DNA of 64,000 nucleotides, taken from assembly GCA_023284085.1 (NCBI GenBank), contig JAKVHY010000018.1, positions 50,752 through 114,751 of the forward strand, written 5' to 3'. Each line of letters starts with the position of its first letter. The first letter of the stretch is position 1. A program made the position numbers and the translations under genes. Source of the DNA: Shewanella benthica (GTDB lineage: Bacteria > Pseudomonadota > Gammaproteobacteria > Enterobacterales > Shewanellaceae). The notes under the pieces were generated by a model. The model was not told the DNA's origin. It made no database searches and saw nothing but the letters and a program-made list of their open reading frames with translations. Positions 39,909-50,089 of the stretch are shown here, in pieces.

Positions 39909-40286
39909 ATGTTAACTAGTTTAAAGCAAAAACTCGTCGAGTTAGAACTCTACTTGCTTAAGTCAGATGTCCGCTCATCATCTGCGGAGTTAGAGCTGCT
40001 CATTCATGATGATTTTCATGAGTTTGGTGCGTCCGGTACCAGTTTTGGTAAGCAGGAGGTACTCGAATATTTACCTAAAGAGAAGTGCCCAAACTTCTGT
40101 GCCACGAGTTTCGAGCTGAGAATGTTATCAGAGGATCTCGCTCAGCTGCGGTATCGGGCCACGATGAAGAAGCAGGATGAATTTACAGTCCGTTACTCAC
40201 TGAGAAGCTCGCTGTGGAAACTAAATGAAGATATCGGCGAATGGCAGATGATCTTCCATCAAGGGACATACTGTGAGCGGTTTTAA
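39909..40286 (+). CDS. DUF4440/NTF2-like protein
   Basis: 125 residues starting at an ATG preceded by AAGGAGG; the frame is open upstream to 39861 but that part overlaps the regulator gene and is not needed. HDDFHEFGASGTSFGKQEVLEYLPKE and WQMIFHQGTY fit the SnoaL/DUF4440 cone-fold family. Enzymatic role unknown. Lies between a LysR gene and a GFA gene, likely co-transcribed. Confidence 0.72.
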   Translation: MLTSLKQKLVELELYLLKSDVRSSSAELELLIHDDFHEFGASGTSFGKQEVLEYLPKEKCPNFCATSFELRMLSEDLAQLRYRATMKKQDEFTVRYSLRSSLWKLNEDIGEWQMIFHQGTYCERF

Positions 40287-40317
40287 TGTCAGTTGATTAG
40301 CCCAAAAGGAAATATTC

Positions 40318-40701
40318 ATGCATAAAGGAAGTTGTCTGTGTGGCGCAATTAGATTTGAAATTGAGACGGACCCGGTTGCCGTCTCTAATTGCCATTGCAT
40401 TATGTGTCAGAAGCAACATGGGGCAGCTTTTGCAACTTATGCCAGATTCAGACGCTGTGAAGTCCATTACCTTGCTGGCGTAGATACATTGGCGGTATAT
40501 CAATCTTCTGCCGATGTTCAGCGCAAGTTTTGTGGCCGCTGTGGTTCCAATATCGAGTGGGGTTATAGCTCGGGGGAGTATGCTATCTGGGTAGCAATGG
40601 CAGTGGGTTTATTGGACACAGAATTTAAGCCTGAAAACGTAAAAGAATTGCATCAAGATACTCAGGTCTGTTGGTGGCGGTCTCATGCTGAGATAACATG
40701 A
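40318..40701 (+). CDS. GFA/CENP-V family zinc protein
   Basis: 127 residues. Zinc-binding cysteines appear as CLCGAIRFE (C6, C8), NCHCIMCQKQHG and FCGRCGSNIEWG, the arrangement of glutathione-dependent formaldehyde-activating (GFA) family proteins. True GFA activity is established for few members; this could be a related lyase or have no enzymatic role. RBS AAAGGAAAT. Confidence 0.85.
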   Translation: MHKGSCLCGAIRFEIETDPVAVSNCHCIMCQKQHGAAFATYARFRRCEVHYLAGVDTLAVYQSSADVQRKFCGRCGSNIEWGYSSGEYAIWVAMAVGLLDTEFKPENVKELHQDTQVCWWRSHAEIT

Positions 40702-40721
40702 AGGTCAGCTTATGTTTAGTT

Positions 40722-40757
40722 AAAAATAAAGCCGCATAATAGCGGCTTCTTTGTTTT
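40722..40757. terminator. Bidirectional intrinsic terminator
   Basis: Stem GCCGC / GCGGC (40731-40735 with 40742-40746), T-rich on both outer sides. It lies between the convergent GFA gene and rlmJ. Confidence 0.7.
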
Positions 40758-40777
40758 AACGTGTTTGGGTTAGCGGG

Positions 40778-41620
40778 TTATTCGCCGACTTCCCATTTCA
40801 CTGTGACCTTGCCACCACCTTGATTGAGTAGTGGAGCAAGATAGTCGAGCATCTCTGTGGCTGTCTCATCTAACTGCCAGGGAGGGTTGATGATCCACAG
40901 GCCCGCAGCTGTCATGCCAAATTCATCACTGTCGGCTTTCACCGCTTGTTCGATTCTAAGTTGACGTTTGATGCCACTGCCGATGAGTATCTTAAGCATC
41001 TCTTCGGTCTGAGCTCGTTTTACTACAGGATACCAGAGCATGTAAACGCCAGTTGAAAAGCGTTTATAGGCTTTGATTAACGCGTTGGGAACATCTTGGT
41101 AGTCGGTTTTCATCTCATAACTAGGATCGATCAGCACAACGCCGCGGCGCTCCTGGGGTGGAACAGCGCTTATTAGCCCTGCTAAACCATCGCCTTTGAT
41201 GACGCGCACTTGCTTATCTGCGCCGAGTTGCTCGTCAAGCAGAGCATGATCGGCGCCGTGTAGCTCATGTAATACCATGCGATCTTTCTGGCGCATGTTC
41301 ATATCGACAAAAGCCGGCGAGCCGGGGTAGAAGCTTAATTCTGCCTTGCCTTGGTTGAAGTGTCTAACATCATCAATATATAGCTGTAGTGATTCCGGTA
41401 GATCCTCCTTGTCCCAAAGCTTAGCCACACCGTCCAAGTATTCTCCGGTTTTTTGGGCAAACTCATCGGTAAGGGCATAACCACCTGCACCTGCATGGCT
41501 ATCGATATAGGCCAGTGGCTTATTTTTCTTATGCAGTGATTTCAGCACTTGTAGTAAGAGCGCGTGCTTTAATACGTCGGCATAATTTCCGGCATGATAG
41601 CCGTGGCGATAACTGAGCAT
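40778..41620 (-). CDS. rlmJ: 23S rRNA (adenine-2030-N6)-methyltransferase
   Basis: 280 residues from the ATG at 41620, equal in length to E. coli RlmJ; the frame is open to 41695. Begins MLSYRHGYHAGNYADVLKH, the family's characteristic N-terminus. It contains DPSYEMK (the DPPY-type motif, here D-P-S-Y) and a C-terminal WIINPPWQL stretch. Methylates A2030 of 23S rRNA using SAM. Confidence 0.93.
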   Translation of the reverse strand: MLSYRHGYHAGNYADVLKHALLLQVLKSLHKKNKPLAYIDSHAGAGGYALTDEFAQKTGEYLDGVAKLWDKEDLPESLQLYIDDVRHFNQGKAELSFYPGSPAFVDMNMRQKDRMVLHELHGADHALLDEQLGADKQVRVIKGDGLAGLISAVPPQERRGVVLIDPSYEMKTDYQDVPNALIKAYKRFSTGVYMLWYPVVKRAQTEEMLKILIGSGIKRQLRIEQAVKADSDEFGMTAAGLWIINPPWQLDETATEMLDYLAPLLNQGGGKVTVKWEVGE

Positions 41621-41803
41621 GAGAGTTCCAAAATTTAGCTTGAACCTAAGGTGAGTGACTTGAAAGATTAGATTCATTCGAGTGATTGTGCGCATTATAG
41701 TGGCTTAACCTCCGCAGGTAAATCAGCTTGCCGAGAAGCTCTTGTATTCACTGGGCAGCGCTTTTGGCATAATGGAGAGATAATCGTCCACATTCGAGTT
41801 AAC

Positions 41804-42580
41804 GTGATCAAAGACAAGCAAGCCAATCCCACTCTAGGCATTTTCTTCAATGCTCAATATCCATCGCTAGAAGCTATCTGTCAGCGCTGGGGGCTCAGCT
41901 TCGATAAAGATGCGGAGTTTGAGCTGGTTTTTGAAAATAATACCTTGATCCTCAACAAGCGTGACGAGCCAAAACTCACAGGGATAAGTGTCGATTTTGT
42001 TTCCGGTGCAGTTGCTCACAGGCGCAAATTTGGTGGTGGACGCGGTCAATCTATTGCTAAGGCCGTAGGCTTGAAGCAAGGAGTTAATCCTAAGGTTGTT
42101 GATGGCACTGCGGGTCTTGGACGTGATGCATTCGTATTGGCAGGCCTGGGCTGCACCGTGACTATGGTGGAGCGTCACCCTGTTGTTGCTGCGCTTCTCG
42201 AAGATGGTTTGCGTCGTGCTTACGAGGACCCTTATATCGGTGACTGGATGCGTGAGAGAATGATCCTGGTTCACGGATCTAGCCTGGAATCTGTTAGCGA
42301 GCTAGGTAACGAGGTCGATGTGGTTTATCTGGATCCCATGTATCCTCATAGAGAAAAATCGGCTCTGGTTAAGAAGGAAATGCGGGTGTTTCAATCCCTG
42401 GTCGGTGCCGACATGGATGCCGATGGTTTACTTGCCCCTGCTATGGCACTCGCGAGCAAACGAGTGGTAGTCAAGCGACCCGATTATGCGGAAGACCTAG
42501 ACGGCGTGAAACCCTCTATGGTGATAGCTACCAAGAAAAATCGCTTCGATGTTTACGTCAAAGCCGCAATGACGGGCTAG
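41804..42580 (+). CDS. rsmJ: 16S rRNA (guanine-1516-N2)-methyltransferase
   Basis: 258 residues, GTG start. Shows the SAM-binding [20 protein letters not shown] (about 96-115), [23 protein letters not shown] and the C-terminal [19 protein letters not shown]. This matches RsmJ (YhiQ), which methylates G1516. The last 90 bp are repeated in diverged form 65 bp downstream (42646-42735). Confidence 0.93.
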   Translation: MIKDKQANPTLGIFFNAQYPSLEAICQRWGLSFDKDAEFELVFENNTLILNKRDEPKLTGISVDFVSGAVAHRRKFGGGRGQSIAKAVGLKQGVNPKVVDGTAGLGRDAFVLAGLGCTVTMVERHPVVAALLEDGLRRAYEDPYIGDWMRERMILVHGSSLESVSELGNEVDVVYLDPMYPHREKSALVKKEMRVFQSLVGADMDADGLLAPAMALASKRVVVKRPDYAEDLDGVKPSMVIATKKNRFDVYVKAAMTG

Positions 42581-42645
42581 ATATATACTGACGTTATTGG
42601 TGAGCGTTGGCATTAGCAGCTTAAGCGTCCTCAGTTAAATACACC

Positions 42646-42735
42646 GAAGACTTAGACGGTGTGAAACCCTCTATGGTGATAGCAACCAAAAAAAATCGCT
42701 TCGATGTTTACGTTAAGGCCGCGATGACAGGCTGA
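42646..42735 (+). pseudogene. Second, diverged 3' end of rsmJ
   Basis: 90 bp encoding the same last 29 residues as rsmJ (EDLDGVKPS... to AAMTG) plus a stop. It differs from the genuine end at eight codons, all synonymous, and uses TGA instead of TAG. No start or upstream part exists. The synonymous-only differences show that this piece diverged under selection in another lineage before arriving here. Confidence 0.85.
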
Positions 42736-42803
42736 ATAGTCATTGGCAGCGTCTAAATGTCACCTCTTTTGTCGTTCTGGCGGCGACCGCCATGAGTGTA
42801 AAC

Positions 42804-44693
42804 TCAAGGTACATTAGGCTCAGTTATCATACTTTGGCTCACACATAATCGTTTCAAGGCTATGCTGAGCTGCCACCAGGCACTGTACGCTTGGTGGTCG
42901 CTAGCCTGATTATGTCGCTGCATATTTGTTTCGGCTATTCGCTGTAGTTGTCTTATCTTATCTTCGTCATGTCTGTTCTCTAAGATGCTAGTGAGTAACT
43001 GACGGATGAGGACTCGATTGTCATCGGTTAATAGATCGAGTTCGCTCAACTTAAAACATTCACCGATGGAAATAAGTCGATCTATGTATACCTTAGTGTG
43101 GTCTTGCCGTACTAATACCGGGTAGGCGGACAGGATCAGGTCGGATGATAGGTCTGAATTTCCGCTATTAGGTTTGAGTTTTTTGAGGGTTCGTTTAATT
43201 GAGTGGATCACAATCTCGGTATCCTTGCGACTGGGGATTAGCATATAAACCGCCAAGATCATCATTACCGCAAATACATTGGCCATGGCGGTGTTAAGAA
43301 AATCGCCGAAATCCAGTGTCGGGATATTGCTTAAGGGGATGTAGCTGGACCAAAAAACAAGCATAAACATTAAAACTATTTTGTTAGTGCTGGTGCATAC
43401 CGCAAACTGATAGGAGGTGATGAGCAGATAGACGAACATTACGGGGAACATGATTTTGGGTTCAAGCAAAGGCACTATGGCAAATGTGATCAAGAACCCA
43501 AAGGCACCCGTGATCAATTGGGCTTGCAAGACTGCAATATTACCTATGTTACTATTAGGCATGGTTGCGTTCATCGAGCACATAATTCCTGTCATCAGCA
43601 TGGCATACATGCCGTGCTCCCATTGCCCTTCAATCCAGATAAAAGAGATACCGGATAGAAGTAGTGCGGCCCTGAGCATGCTACGAAACACATCTTGCAG
43701 ATCCGTATGAGTGAGAAAGCGGCTGATCTGCCTTTTGAATCTCTGTGACTCGACGGCTATCTCGTCCGAATTAAGCCAGACTAGATTCTCGATAAGGACC
43801 GCGAGATGCCTATTGATAATGTCAGCCTGAATGTCCTTAGCAATGACTTTTATTCTGTCGAGCAGTAGCTGGGTATTGTCCTGTCCTCCATGAATCTCTT
43901 CGATGATCTCGGCGATTAAATGCTCGACCTCAATATCACCGGCGGCTCTGAGCATATGTTTGATCTTAATAGCGGCGATGGTGAGTGAGACGCAGTGAAA
44001 CAGTGCATCTCTTTGTGATTTGATGAGCTCCAGAGATGCCTTGCTGCCGACTAAGCTATTAATCGGTATGTGTTTATTATGGCTTATTAAGCCCAGATAC
44101 TGAGAGAAGGCTTGCTGTGACTTTTGAGGTGTCGAGCCGGAGAATACCTTGGCAATAAACTTGAGTGTGGCTCTCTTTATGGGAAGTATGCGTTTTATGT
44201 CATCTTCATAGGGAATCACCGCCGTCACTATGATTGATACGGCTATGCCGAGCAGAATACCAAAACATCTGGCCTGTACATTGTCAAAAACTGAGAATAT
44301 CTCGGGAGAATACGCCAGAGGAAAGCCGATCACTGCCGCTGTCATGCCGGCCATGCCAAAAACATAGGAGACACTATTTTGCAGGTACGCGGCTAACCCT
44401 ACACAAGTCACGATCCACAGGATCATAAATCCATTGAATAGCCAAGCATCTATCAAGGCCGTCGAAGAGACGAAAAGGACGAACGCGCAGGCCATAATGG
44501 TACCGACTGCACGGTAGAAAGATTTGATTAAGTTGGCACCATGACTGCCGGCCATCAAGATCATGATGATCGAAATCATGGCCGCACTGGTGGCTTCTGA
44601 GTTGAGTCTTAAACACAGTAACCAGGTGACAATGACACTTATAGATACTCGTAAGGCGAACTGAGTCGCCTCTTTATTCCCCCAATAACTCAT
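42804..44693 (-). CDS. FUSC/AaeB-like aromatic acid exporter
   Basis: 629 residues with two blocks of membrane helices (about 10-180 and 340-490), each followed by a soluble helical domain, the layout of the PF04632/FUSC family (AaeB, YccS). WGNKEATQFALRVSISVIVTWLLCLRL at the N-terminus is typical. Exports p-hydroxybenzoate-like acids or fusaric acid with the adaptor encoded 2 bp upstream. Last gene of an aaeX-aaeA-aaeB-like operon; no AaeR-type LysR regulator is adjacent. Confidence 0.85.
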   Translation of the reverse strand: MSYWGNKEATQFALRVSISVIVTWLLCLRLNSEATSAAMISIIMILMAGSHGANLIKSFYRAVGTIMACAFVLFVSSTALIDAWLFNGFMILWIVTCVGLAAYLQNSVSYVFGMAGMTAAVIGFPLAYSPEIFSVFDNVQARCFGILLGIAVSIIVTAVIPYEDDIKRILPIKRATLKFIAKVFSGSTPQKSQQAFSQYLGLISHNKHIPINSLVGSKASLELIKSQRDALFHCVSLTIAAIKIKHMLRAAGDIEVEHLIAEIIEEIHGGQDNTQLLLDRIKVIAKDIQADIINRHLAVLIENLVWLNSDEIAVESQRFKRQISRFLTHTDLQDVFRSMLRAALLLSGISFIWIEGQWEHGMYAMLMTGIMCSMNATMPNSNIGNIAVLQAQLITGAFGFLITFAIVPLLEPKIMFPVMFVYLLITSYQFAVCTSTNKIVLMFMLVFWSSYIPLSNIPTLDFGDFLNTAMANVFAVMMILAVYMLIPSRKDTEIVIHSIKRTLKKLKPNSGNSDLSSDLILSAYPVLVRQDHTKVYIDRLISIGECFKLSELDLLTDDNRVLIRQLLTSILENRHDEDKIRQLQRIAETNMQRHNQASDHQAYSAWWQLSIALKRLCVSQSMITEPNVP

Positions 44694-44695
44694 GG

Positions 44696-45550
44696 CTAGT
44701 CTTTTACTGTGACTGTAACTGTGGTGCCGGCAATGAGTCGGTGTTCTCTGAGTATTGCCCTGTCGATGGTGATTTTAACGGGTACTCTCTGACCTAATCT
44801 GACCCACGGAATCGTCGATTGCACATCAGGCAGCAGGCCTGACTGATCGGCACTCTGGTCTACTATGGCTCTGCCAATACTCTGAACTTTACCTGAAATT
44901 ACTTCTTCACTGGTGTAAGGCATAATATCGACGCTTTGACCCGCCTCTATAAATTTTATCTTGGCTTCGGAAAAGTAACCGAGAACATAGTAAGAGTCGG
45001 CTTCGACCAGGGCTACGAAGGTTTGGCCCGTGTTGATGTAGTTACCTACCCGTTGTTTTAGGTTGGTGATGTAGCCACTCTCTGGGGCGAATATTTTTGT
45101 ACGTGTTAGGTTCAGTTTGGCGACTTCGAGATCTATTTTAGCCTGATCATAAGTGGCCTGTTGAGCTCTAACTTTAAGTTGCTCATTGGTTACTCTTTTT
45201 TCTGAGACTAAATTATTGGGGAGTAAGTCTTTGTCGCGGTCGTAGTTATTTCTAGCTTGATTGAGCGTTGCCAGCGATGCCGTTAATCTGGCTTCGGCTT
45301 GCTTAATTTTATTGTCATAGTCGGTCCTCTCAATTTCGAAAATTAAGGCCCCCTTGTCGACATAATCATTATCCTGCACATGTATCGCGATAATCTGTCC
45401 CGATACCTTAGGCGCAATCTGGATTATCTCTGCCCTGATCTTGGCATCTCTCGTCCAAGGGGCATTCATGTACATATTCCATATACTGCTGCCCATAAAG
45501 CTGGCTGTAATGACTAATATCAAGGGGATCACAAATCTGGTAAGGGTCAT
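44696..45550 (-). CDS. HlyD/EmrA-type membrane-fusion protein (AaeA-like)
   Basis: 284 residues: N-terminal signal anchor (LTRFVIPLILVITASFMGSSIW), a lipoyl half-motif APKVSGQIIAIHVQDNDYVDKG, a coiled-coil hairpin (about 80-140) and the second half APESGYITNLKQRVGNYINTGQ. Adaptor between inner and outer membrane for the FUSC exporter downstream; spacing to that gene is 2 bp. Confidence 0.87.
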   Translation of the reverse strand: MTLTRFVIPLILVITASFMGSSIWNMYMNAPWTRDAKIRAEIIQIAPKVSGQIIAIHVQDNDYVDKGALIFEIERTDYDNKIKQAEARLTASLATLNQARNNYDRDKDLLPNNLVSEKRVTNEQLKVRAQQATYDQAKIDLEVAKLNLTRTKIFAPESGYITNLKQRVGNYINTGQTFVALVEADSYYVLGYFSEAKIKFIEAGQSVDIMPYTSEEVISGKVQSIGRAIVDQSADQSGLLPDVQSTIPWVRLGQRVPVKITIDRAILREHRLIAGTTVTVTVKD

Positions 45551-45556
45551 GTCATA

Positions 45557-45757
45557 TCACACCATGTAGAAGGTTAGGACTAGGTATAAGGTAATAGTAA
45601 AAAAACAACAATCACATAGGGACGGATGCCATACTTTTAACTTGGTGAGTATCGGTGAGTAGAAGTTTCTCGATAACAACCATATACCGACAGATAATAT
45701 AAAAACGTTGAGAAAGGCCGGTAAGTAGTAGGAGTCGAAGAAAATAACATCTTTCAT
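45557..45757 (-). CDS. DUF1656 small membrane protein (AaeX-like)
   Basis: 66 residues with two membrane helices (about 11-30 and 47-64). The family motif FFDSYYLPAFLNVFI and a central W-H-P segment fit DUF1656/AaeX, which regularly precedes HlyD-FUSC efflux pairs, here by 6 bp. Function unknown; presumably an accessory of the pump. Confidence 0.8.
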   Translation of the reverse strand: MKDVIFFDSYYLPAFLNVFILSVGIWLLSRNFYSPILTKLKVWHPSLCDCCFFTITLYLVLTFYMV

Positions 45758-46025
45758 GAGTCAGTCATACCAACAGAGATAAGCTAACCTCGTAAACTAG
45801 CCGACAACAAGTTGAATCGCAATAGTAAATCGTTAAATTTAGTGAGTTTTAGGGCCTGATGATGTGATGTAAAGTCATTAATCGCCAGGGGTTATTTTCT
45901 GTGAGCATAAATTTGGCGTTATCTAGATAGATATTGAGCCGAACTTGGCTCAATATTCTCTGTATATTTTTTGTCAGAATAGCACTAGCATTAAGCCTAA
46001 CCATTCAATGAAAAGGAAACATAAG

Positions 46026-46502
46026 ATGATCGAGCAAGGACAAGCGTTACCCACAGACGTTATGTTAGGCGAGTTGACCGGTGAAGGCATGGTGACTCAC
46101 AATGTGGCCGAGCTATTTTCCGGCAAAAAAGTGGTGTTATTTGCCGTTCCCGGTGCATTCACTCCAACGTGTTCTGAGTCTCATCTACCTGGATACGTGG
46201 TATTAGCCGATCAGTTTCAGGCTAAGGGCGTCGATATTATCGCCTGTGTTTCTGTCAACGATGCCTTTGTCATGAAAGCCTGGGGCCAGGCTCAGAATGC
46301 ATCCGAATTGATGATGTTGGCCGATGGTGATGCCAGTTTCACCAAGGCGCTAGGCTTGGAGATGGACACGGCAGGTTTCGGCGGCGTTCGTTCACAACGC
46401 TACGCCATGGTCATCGAGGACGGTGTCGTGACTCAGCTGAATGTCGAAGCGCCCAAAGCCTTCGAAGTGAGTAAGGCAGAAGCGGTATTAGCGGTTCTGT
46501 AA
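46026..46502 (+). CDS. Peroxiredoxin (Prx5/AhpE-like, redoxin domain)
   Basis: 158 residues from the ATG preceded by AAAGGAAA; the frame is open upstream without family character. FAVPGAFTPTCSESHLPGY carries the peroxidatic Cys (C49) and the P-x-x-x-T-x-x-C motif. VNDAFVMKAWGQAQ is typical of Prx5 proteins. It reduces hydroperoxides, probably with glutaredoxin/glutathione, in keeping with gor in the same region. Ends at a bidirectional terminator. Confidence 0.9.
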   Translation: MIEQGQALPTDVMLGELTGEGMVTHNVAELFSGKKVVLFAVPGAFTPTCSESHLPGYVVLADQFQAKGVDIIACVSVNDAFVMKAWGQAQNASELMMLADGDASFTKALGLEMDTAGFGGVRSQRYAMVIEDGVVTQLNVEAPKAFEVSKAEAVLAVL

Positions 46503-46519
46503 TAGAGTTTAAAGACCGA

Positions 46520-46553
46520 AATAACCAAGGATCCTGATGGACCCTTGGTTATT
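46520..46553. terminator. Bidirectional intrinsic terminator
   Basis: 11-bp stem AATAACCAAGG / CCTTGGTTATT (46520-46530 with 46543-46553) between two convergent genes. Confidence 0.8.
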
Positions 46554-46573
46554 GATAGAAATATGTTTGCTGA

Positions 46574-47437
46574 TCAAAAATAGTGAATGTATTCGACTGC
46601 CACACGGTACAAGGTGTCTTTGAAACCGAGTAGATCTAACTCATAGTCACGATTTATGTATTGGCTGGTGAAATGCAGCAGGTTGTTTTCATCGGCAAGG
46701 GGTATTACCGCGCTAAATGTGAAGCGGTCGACCGTATAAAACTGACCTTTATCATAGGACCAGTTGCCGTCATAGCGGCTGAGTTTTGCCATCAGCTGAA
46801 CACCGCTATGGGCGAAAGTGTAGGCGTTGCTCCACTCGAAGAAGTAACCAAACCCTGCCCGATTAAGCACATCTTCACCATGGCCCATCTCTTCACGGGG
46901 CCAATCATCATCTTTTTCCTCTTCGCTATAAGCTAAGCCTAAAGTCAGGCCAAGATCATAGTGGTTGACGTCGGTGAAGCGGGTGTTAAGGGCTAGACCT
47001 GCAACAACCAGCTGTTCTAACTCTTCCAGTTGCTGACTATTGTAGTGGCCCTCATAGCGCCCATGAAAACTGAGCAGGTATTCTTGTGCTTCACCGAAAC
47101 TGGCGAAAGGACGTTGATAGTTGAATTTCAGATCTGCGGAGTTTCTGAATCTGTCTTCATCATATTTTTCTGAATCAAGTTCGTAATAATAAGTACCACG
47201 GACCCTGAAGTAATTGGTGTCTAGTTGATAGGTATTATTGTAGCGCAAGTCATCCCAAATAAATGACAGTCCGCCGCCCCGTGACATGGAGCTGGATTCA
47301 GAGTCGGGATAGGATTCTAACCCAGCTAAAATAGACACAGCGTAAGGGTTTTGTGTCGTCTCTTCAGCTGCTAAGGCTGGCATTGTGGCCGCCGCGATGG
47401 CGAGTCCGGCTAGCAAGTGAGTATGCTTCATCTTCAT
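46574..47437 (-). CDS. Outer-membrane beta-barrel protein of unknown role
   Basis: 287 residues with a signal peptide (cleaved after ALA, about residue 23) and a barrel of amphipathic strands (LSFIWDDLRYNNTYQLD, YFRVRGTYYYELD). It ends YIHYF with terminal Phe. Resembles MipA/OmpV-like scaffold proteins in general pattern, but I cannot assign the family with confidence. Located just beyond envZ, which controls porins, though no link is shown. Confidence 0.65.
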   Translation of the reverse strand: MKMKHTHLLAGLAIAAATMPALAAEETTQNPYAVSILAGLESYPDSESSSMSRGGGLSFIWDDLRYNNTYQLDTNYFRVRGTYYYELDSEKYDEDRFRNSADLKFNYQRPFASFGEAQEYLLSFHGRYEGHYNSQQLEELEQLVVAGLALNTRFTDVNHYDLGLTLGLAYSEEEKDDDWPREEMGHGEDVLNRAGFGYFFEWSNAYTFAHSGVQLMAKLSRYDGNWSYDKGQFYTVDRFTFSAVIPLADENNLLHFTSQYINRDYELDLLGFKDTLYRVAVEYIHYF

Positions 47438-47562
47438 CCCGAAAAGTGATCAATATGATTGATTTTAGATATCTTATCATTACAGTATACAAAAAAACTG
47501 GGCAGCCTGAGCCAATCTTGTCTCGTTTTTTGAGATGTACAAATTGATCTCGGATGAGTTAT

Positions 47563-48873
47563 TTATTCGAGTGGTAACCAGACTTGAGCATGCAAACCGC
47601 CGACGACTCTGTTAGTCAGTACGATTTCGCCTTGATGGCGATCGACAATACGCTTGATTATCGCTAATCCCAGTCCCGAGCCGACACTACCTCTGGCGGT
47701 ATCGCCCTGAGTGAAAGGTTGAAATAGCTTAGGTATCTCAGATTCTGGAATACCCGGACCATCGTCTTCTACGCTAAACCCTACACGTCGTCCGTCGAAG
47801 TGAGAGCTTAGCCTGACCCAGCCATTGCCATAACGGAAGGCATTTTCTACCAGGTTACTCAAGATACGTTTAATGGCAATACTCTGAACCGGGATCTCCG
47901 GACACTCATTGAGTACCACTTCGATCTCACCTGCCCGATTGGATTCTGCCTGGGCGATATCTTGGATGAGATGATTGATCTGTTCCTGCTCGCGCACACT
48001 TTCCTGATCTTGTCTGATATAGGAAATGAACTGACTGATGATGGCATCCATATCTTCGATATCATGGACGATACCATCCTTTAGATATTGATCCTCGGCA
48101 ACCATCATCTCTGAGGCTAGCCGAATGCGGGTCAGAGGTGTGCGTAGGTCATGGGAGATGCCCGCCATCAACAGCGCTCTATCTTGTTCTAACTGTTTCA
48201 TGCTGTGGGACATCTGGTTGAATGCGTTAGTTACTTCGACAATCTCGGTTGAGCCACTCAGAGGTAGGGGCTGTGGATACTCCCCCATAGAGACGGATAT
48301 AGCCGCCTTTTGCAGTCGTCTGAGCGGCCTGTTCTGCTGCCTGGCAAACCACCATCCTCCGGCGACACTCAAGGCGCCAATCACCATCAGGTAGAGGGTG
48401 AGGGGTGATAGGTCATAATCGTTGAATCCGGTGAGAGGGATCTTGATCCAAACTGAAGGGGCTTGAGGGGGACGGATCCAGATCTCAAAAAACTCGCCTT
48501 GAGCGATTCTTACTTCGGCTTTACCGCCTAAGTGTTCCGACATCTGCGATGAGAGCAGTGCATAATAAGTGGCTTGTTCTATACCAGCTTCACGAGCTTG
48601 TTTCTGATTATAGATATGCATACCATCGTCGGGAACCTTGGCATTGAGGGCGTCGACCATAGTGAGGTGCTCGCGGCCCACATCGACACCATCGACAAAT
48701 AGTAGTTTCACCTGACGCGCTATCAACTGGTTGATTTGCTGATAGGTGGGCTGAATGAAATAGGCCGCGACCGAGAGGTAGGAAACCAGTTGATTGATCA
48801 GCAAGAGGCTGCCAATCAGTACTACTGTTTGGCTAAATGCACTACGGGGTAAAAGTCTTGTCAGCCACTTCAT
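47563..48873 (-). CDS. envZ: Osmosensor histidine kinase EnvZ
   Basis: 436 residues: membrane helices at about 14-35 and 156-176 bounding a periplasmic domain, a HAMP domain (177-230), the H-box [19 protein letters not shown] (phosphorylated His 241) and an ATPase domain with [17 protein letters not shown] and GSGLGLAI motifs. Partner of OmpR encoded 64 bp upstream. Senses osmolarity/pH in enterobacteria and controls porins. Confidence 0.92.
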   Translation of the reverse strand: MKWLTRLLPRSAFSQTVVLIGSLLLINQLVSYLSVAAYFIQPTYQQINQLIARQVKLLFVDGVDVGREHLTMVDALNAKVPDDGMHIYNQKQAREAGIEQATYYALLSSQMSEHLGGKAEVRIAQGEFFEIWIRPPQAPSVWIKIPLTGFNDYDLSPLTLYLMVIGALSVAGGWWFARQQNRPLRRLQKAAISVSMGEYPQPLPLSGSTEIVEVTNAFNQMSHSMKQLEQDRALLMAGISHDLRTPLTRIRLASEMMVAEDQYLKDGIVHDIEDMDAIISQFISYIRQDQESVREQEQINHLIQDIAQAESNRAGEIEVVLNECPEIPVQSIAIKRILSNLVENAFRYGNGWVRLSSHFDGRRVGFSVEDDGPGIPESEIPKLFQPFTQGDTARGSVGSGLGLAIIKRIVDRHQGEIVLTNRVVGGLHAQVWLPLE

Positions 48874-48937
48874 GTAACTGGTTTACCCCTTAGATAAGCA
48901 AATAAGTGAGACTAATGACATCAGATATAAGGCTATC

Positions 48938-49663
48938 TTAACGACGCGAGGTGCCATCGGGCACGAAGACATAACCGAGTCCCCAAACCGTCTGGATATA
49001 TCTGGGGTTGGCAGGATCCTTTTCAATTAAGCGTCTCAAGCGGGATACCTGTACATCGATAGAGCGTTCGAGAGCCGAGTAATCTCGTCCTCGGGCTAGA
49101 TTCATCAACTTATCGCGAGACAGTGGTTCGCGTGGGTGGCTCACGAGTACTTTAAGTACAGCAAACTCTCCACTGGTGAGGGAGATCGCTTCTTCACCAT
49201 GATACATCTCACGTGTTGCGAGGTTGAGGGTAAACTCACCGAAGGTGACCTCCTCCTCCTGCTGAGTCGGCGCACCCGGGACATCCTGGCTCTGTCTACG
49301 CATCACAGCCTTGATTCTGGCGAGTAATTCACGGGGATTAAATGGCTTCGGCAGATAATCATCGGCACCGAGTTCCAGGCCTATGATACGGTCGACTTCA
49401 TCACCCTTAGCCGTCAACATGATGATAGGTATGGTATTGCCTTGCTGGCGGAGTCTACGACAGATGGAGAGGCCATCTTCGCCGGGCAGCATTAAATCCA
49501 GTACCAGTAGATGAAAATTTTCACGTTCGAGTAATCTATCCATCTGCTCGGAATTGGCAGCGCTGCGAACCTGGTAACCTTGCTCCATAAGATAACGCTC
49601 GAGTAAGGCTCTTAGCCTCATATCATCATCGACGACGAGAATTTTAGAGGTTTCCTGTCCCAT
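48938..49663 (-). CDS. ompR: Two-component response regulator OmpR
   Basis: 241 residues from the ATG at 49663 (AGGA upstream; the frame is open 15 codons further). Receiver domain with VVDDD, the phospho-acceptor LDLMLPG (D56) and Lys in TAKGDE/KPF. The C-terminal winged helix has SLTSGEFAVLKVLVSHPREPLSRDKLM and a terminal YIQTVWGLGYVFVPDG. First gene of the ompR-envZ pair. Confidence 0.94.
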   Translation of the reverse strand: MGQETSKILVVDDDMRLRALLERYLMEQGYQVRSAANSEQMDRLLERENFHLLVLDLMLPGEDGLSICRRLRQQGNTIPIIMLTAKGDEVDRIIGLELGADDYLPKPFNPRELLARIKAVMRRQSQDVPGAPTQQEEEVTFGEFTLNLATREMYHGEEAISLTSGEFAVLKVLVSHPREPLSRDKLMNLARGRDYSALERSIDVQVSRLRRLIEKDPANPRYIQTVWGLGYVFVPDGTSRR

Positions 49664-50089
49664 GCTTATTATCCTTTTTCTTGGAACCCGATGGTGGTCG
49701 GTAGCCAACTGGCTGATATTGAATATAATTAAACGTACATTTAGTCGCTAATATAGCCGCTTTTTAATCCTTCTTACCAGCGACTCTTTGTTCGGATACT
49801 GAGGCTAGCTTGTTTGGTGTCGAAAAAAATGATGTAATCCATTGAAAATCAATGTCTATTACTTACTTTTCAGTATAGATGTAAAATTGTAACAATTGGA
49901 GTTACAAAATATTCTGTAGGATTTTCACTCGATTTATTGAGTCTTCAACGCGTTAATCCCGTCTGGTTACTCGCCCTAGCTGTCTATTATTCTCCTTCAT
50001 GGCAATTCTCCGGCTCCGAGACGCTTGCGCCTGTTTGGTCTAGAGGAGCCTATGATGAGTGTCAATGAAAGCCAACATCGGATTGTGGT
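49664..50089. other. Intergenic region between modC and ompR
   Basis: About 430 bp without ORFs, holding the ompR promoter. No clear terminator for the mod operon and no repeat were seen. Confidence 0.35.
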
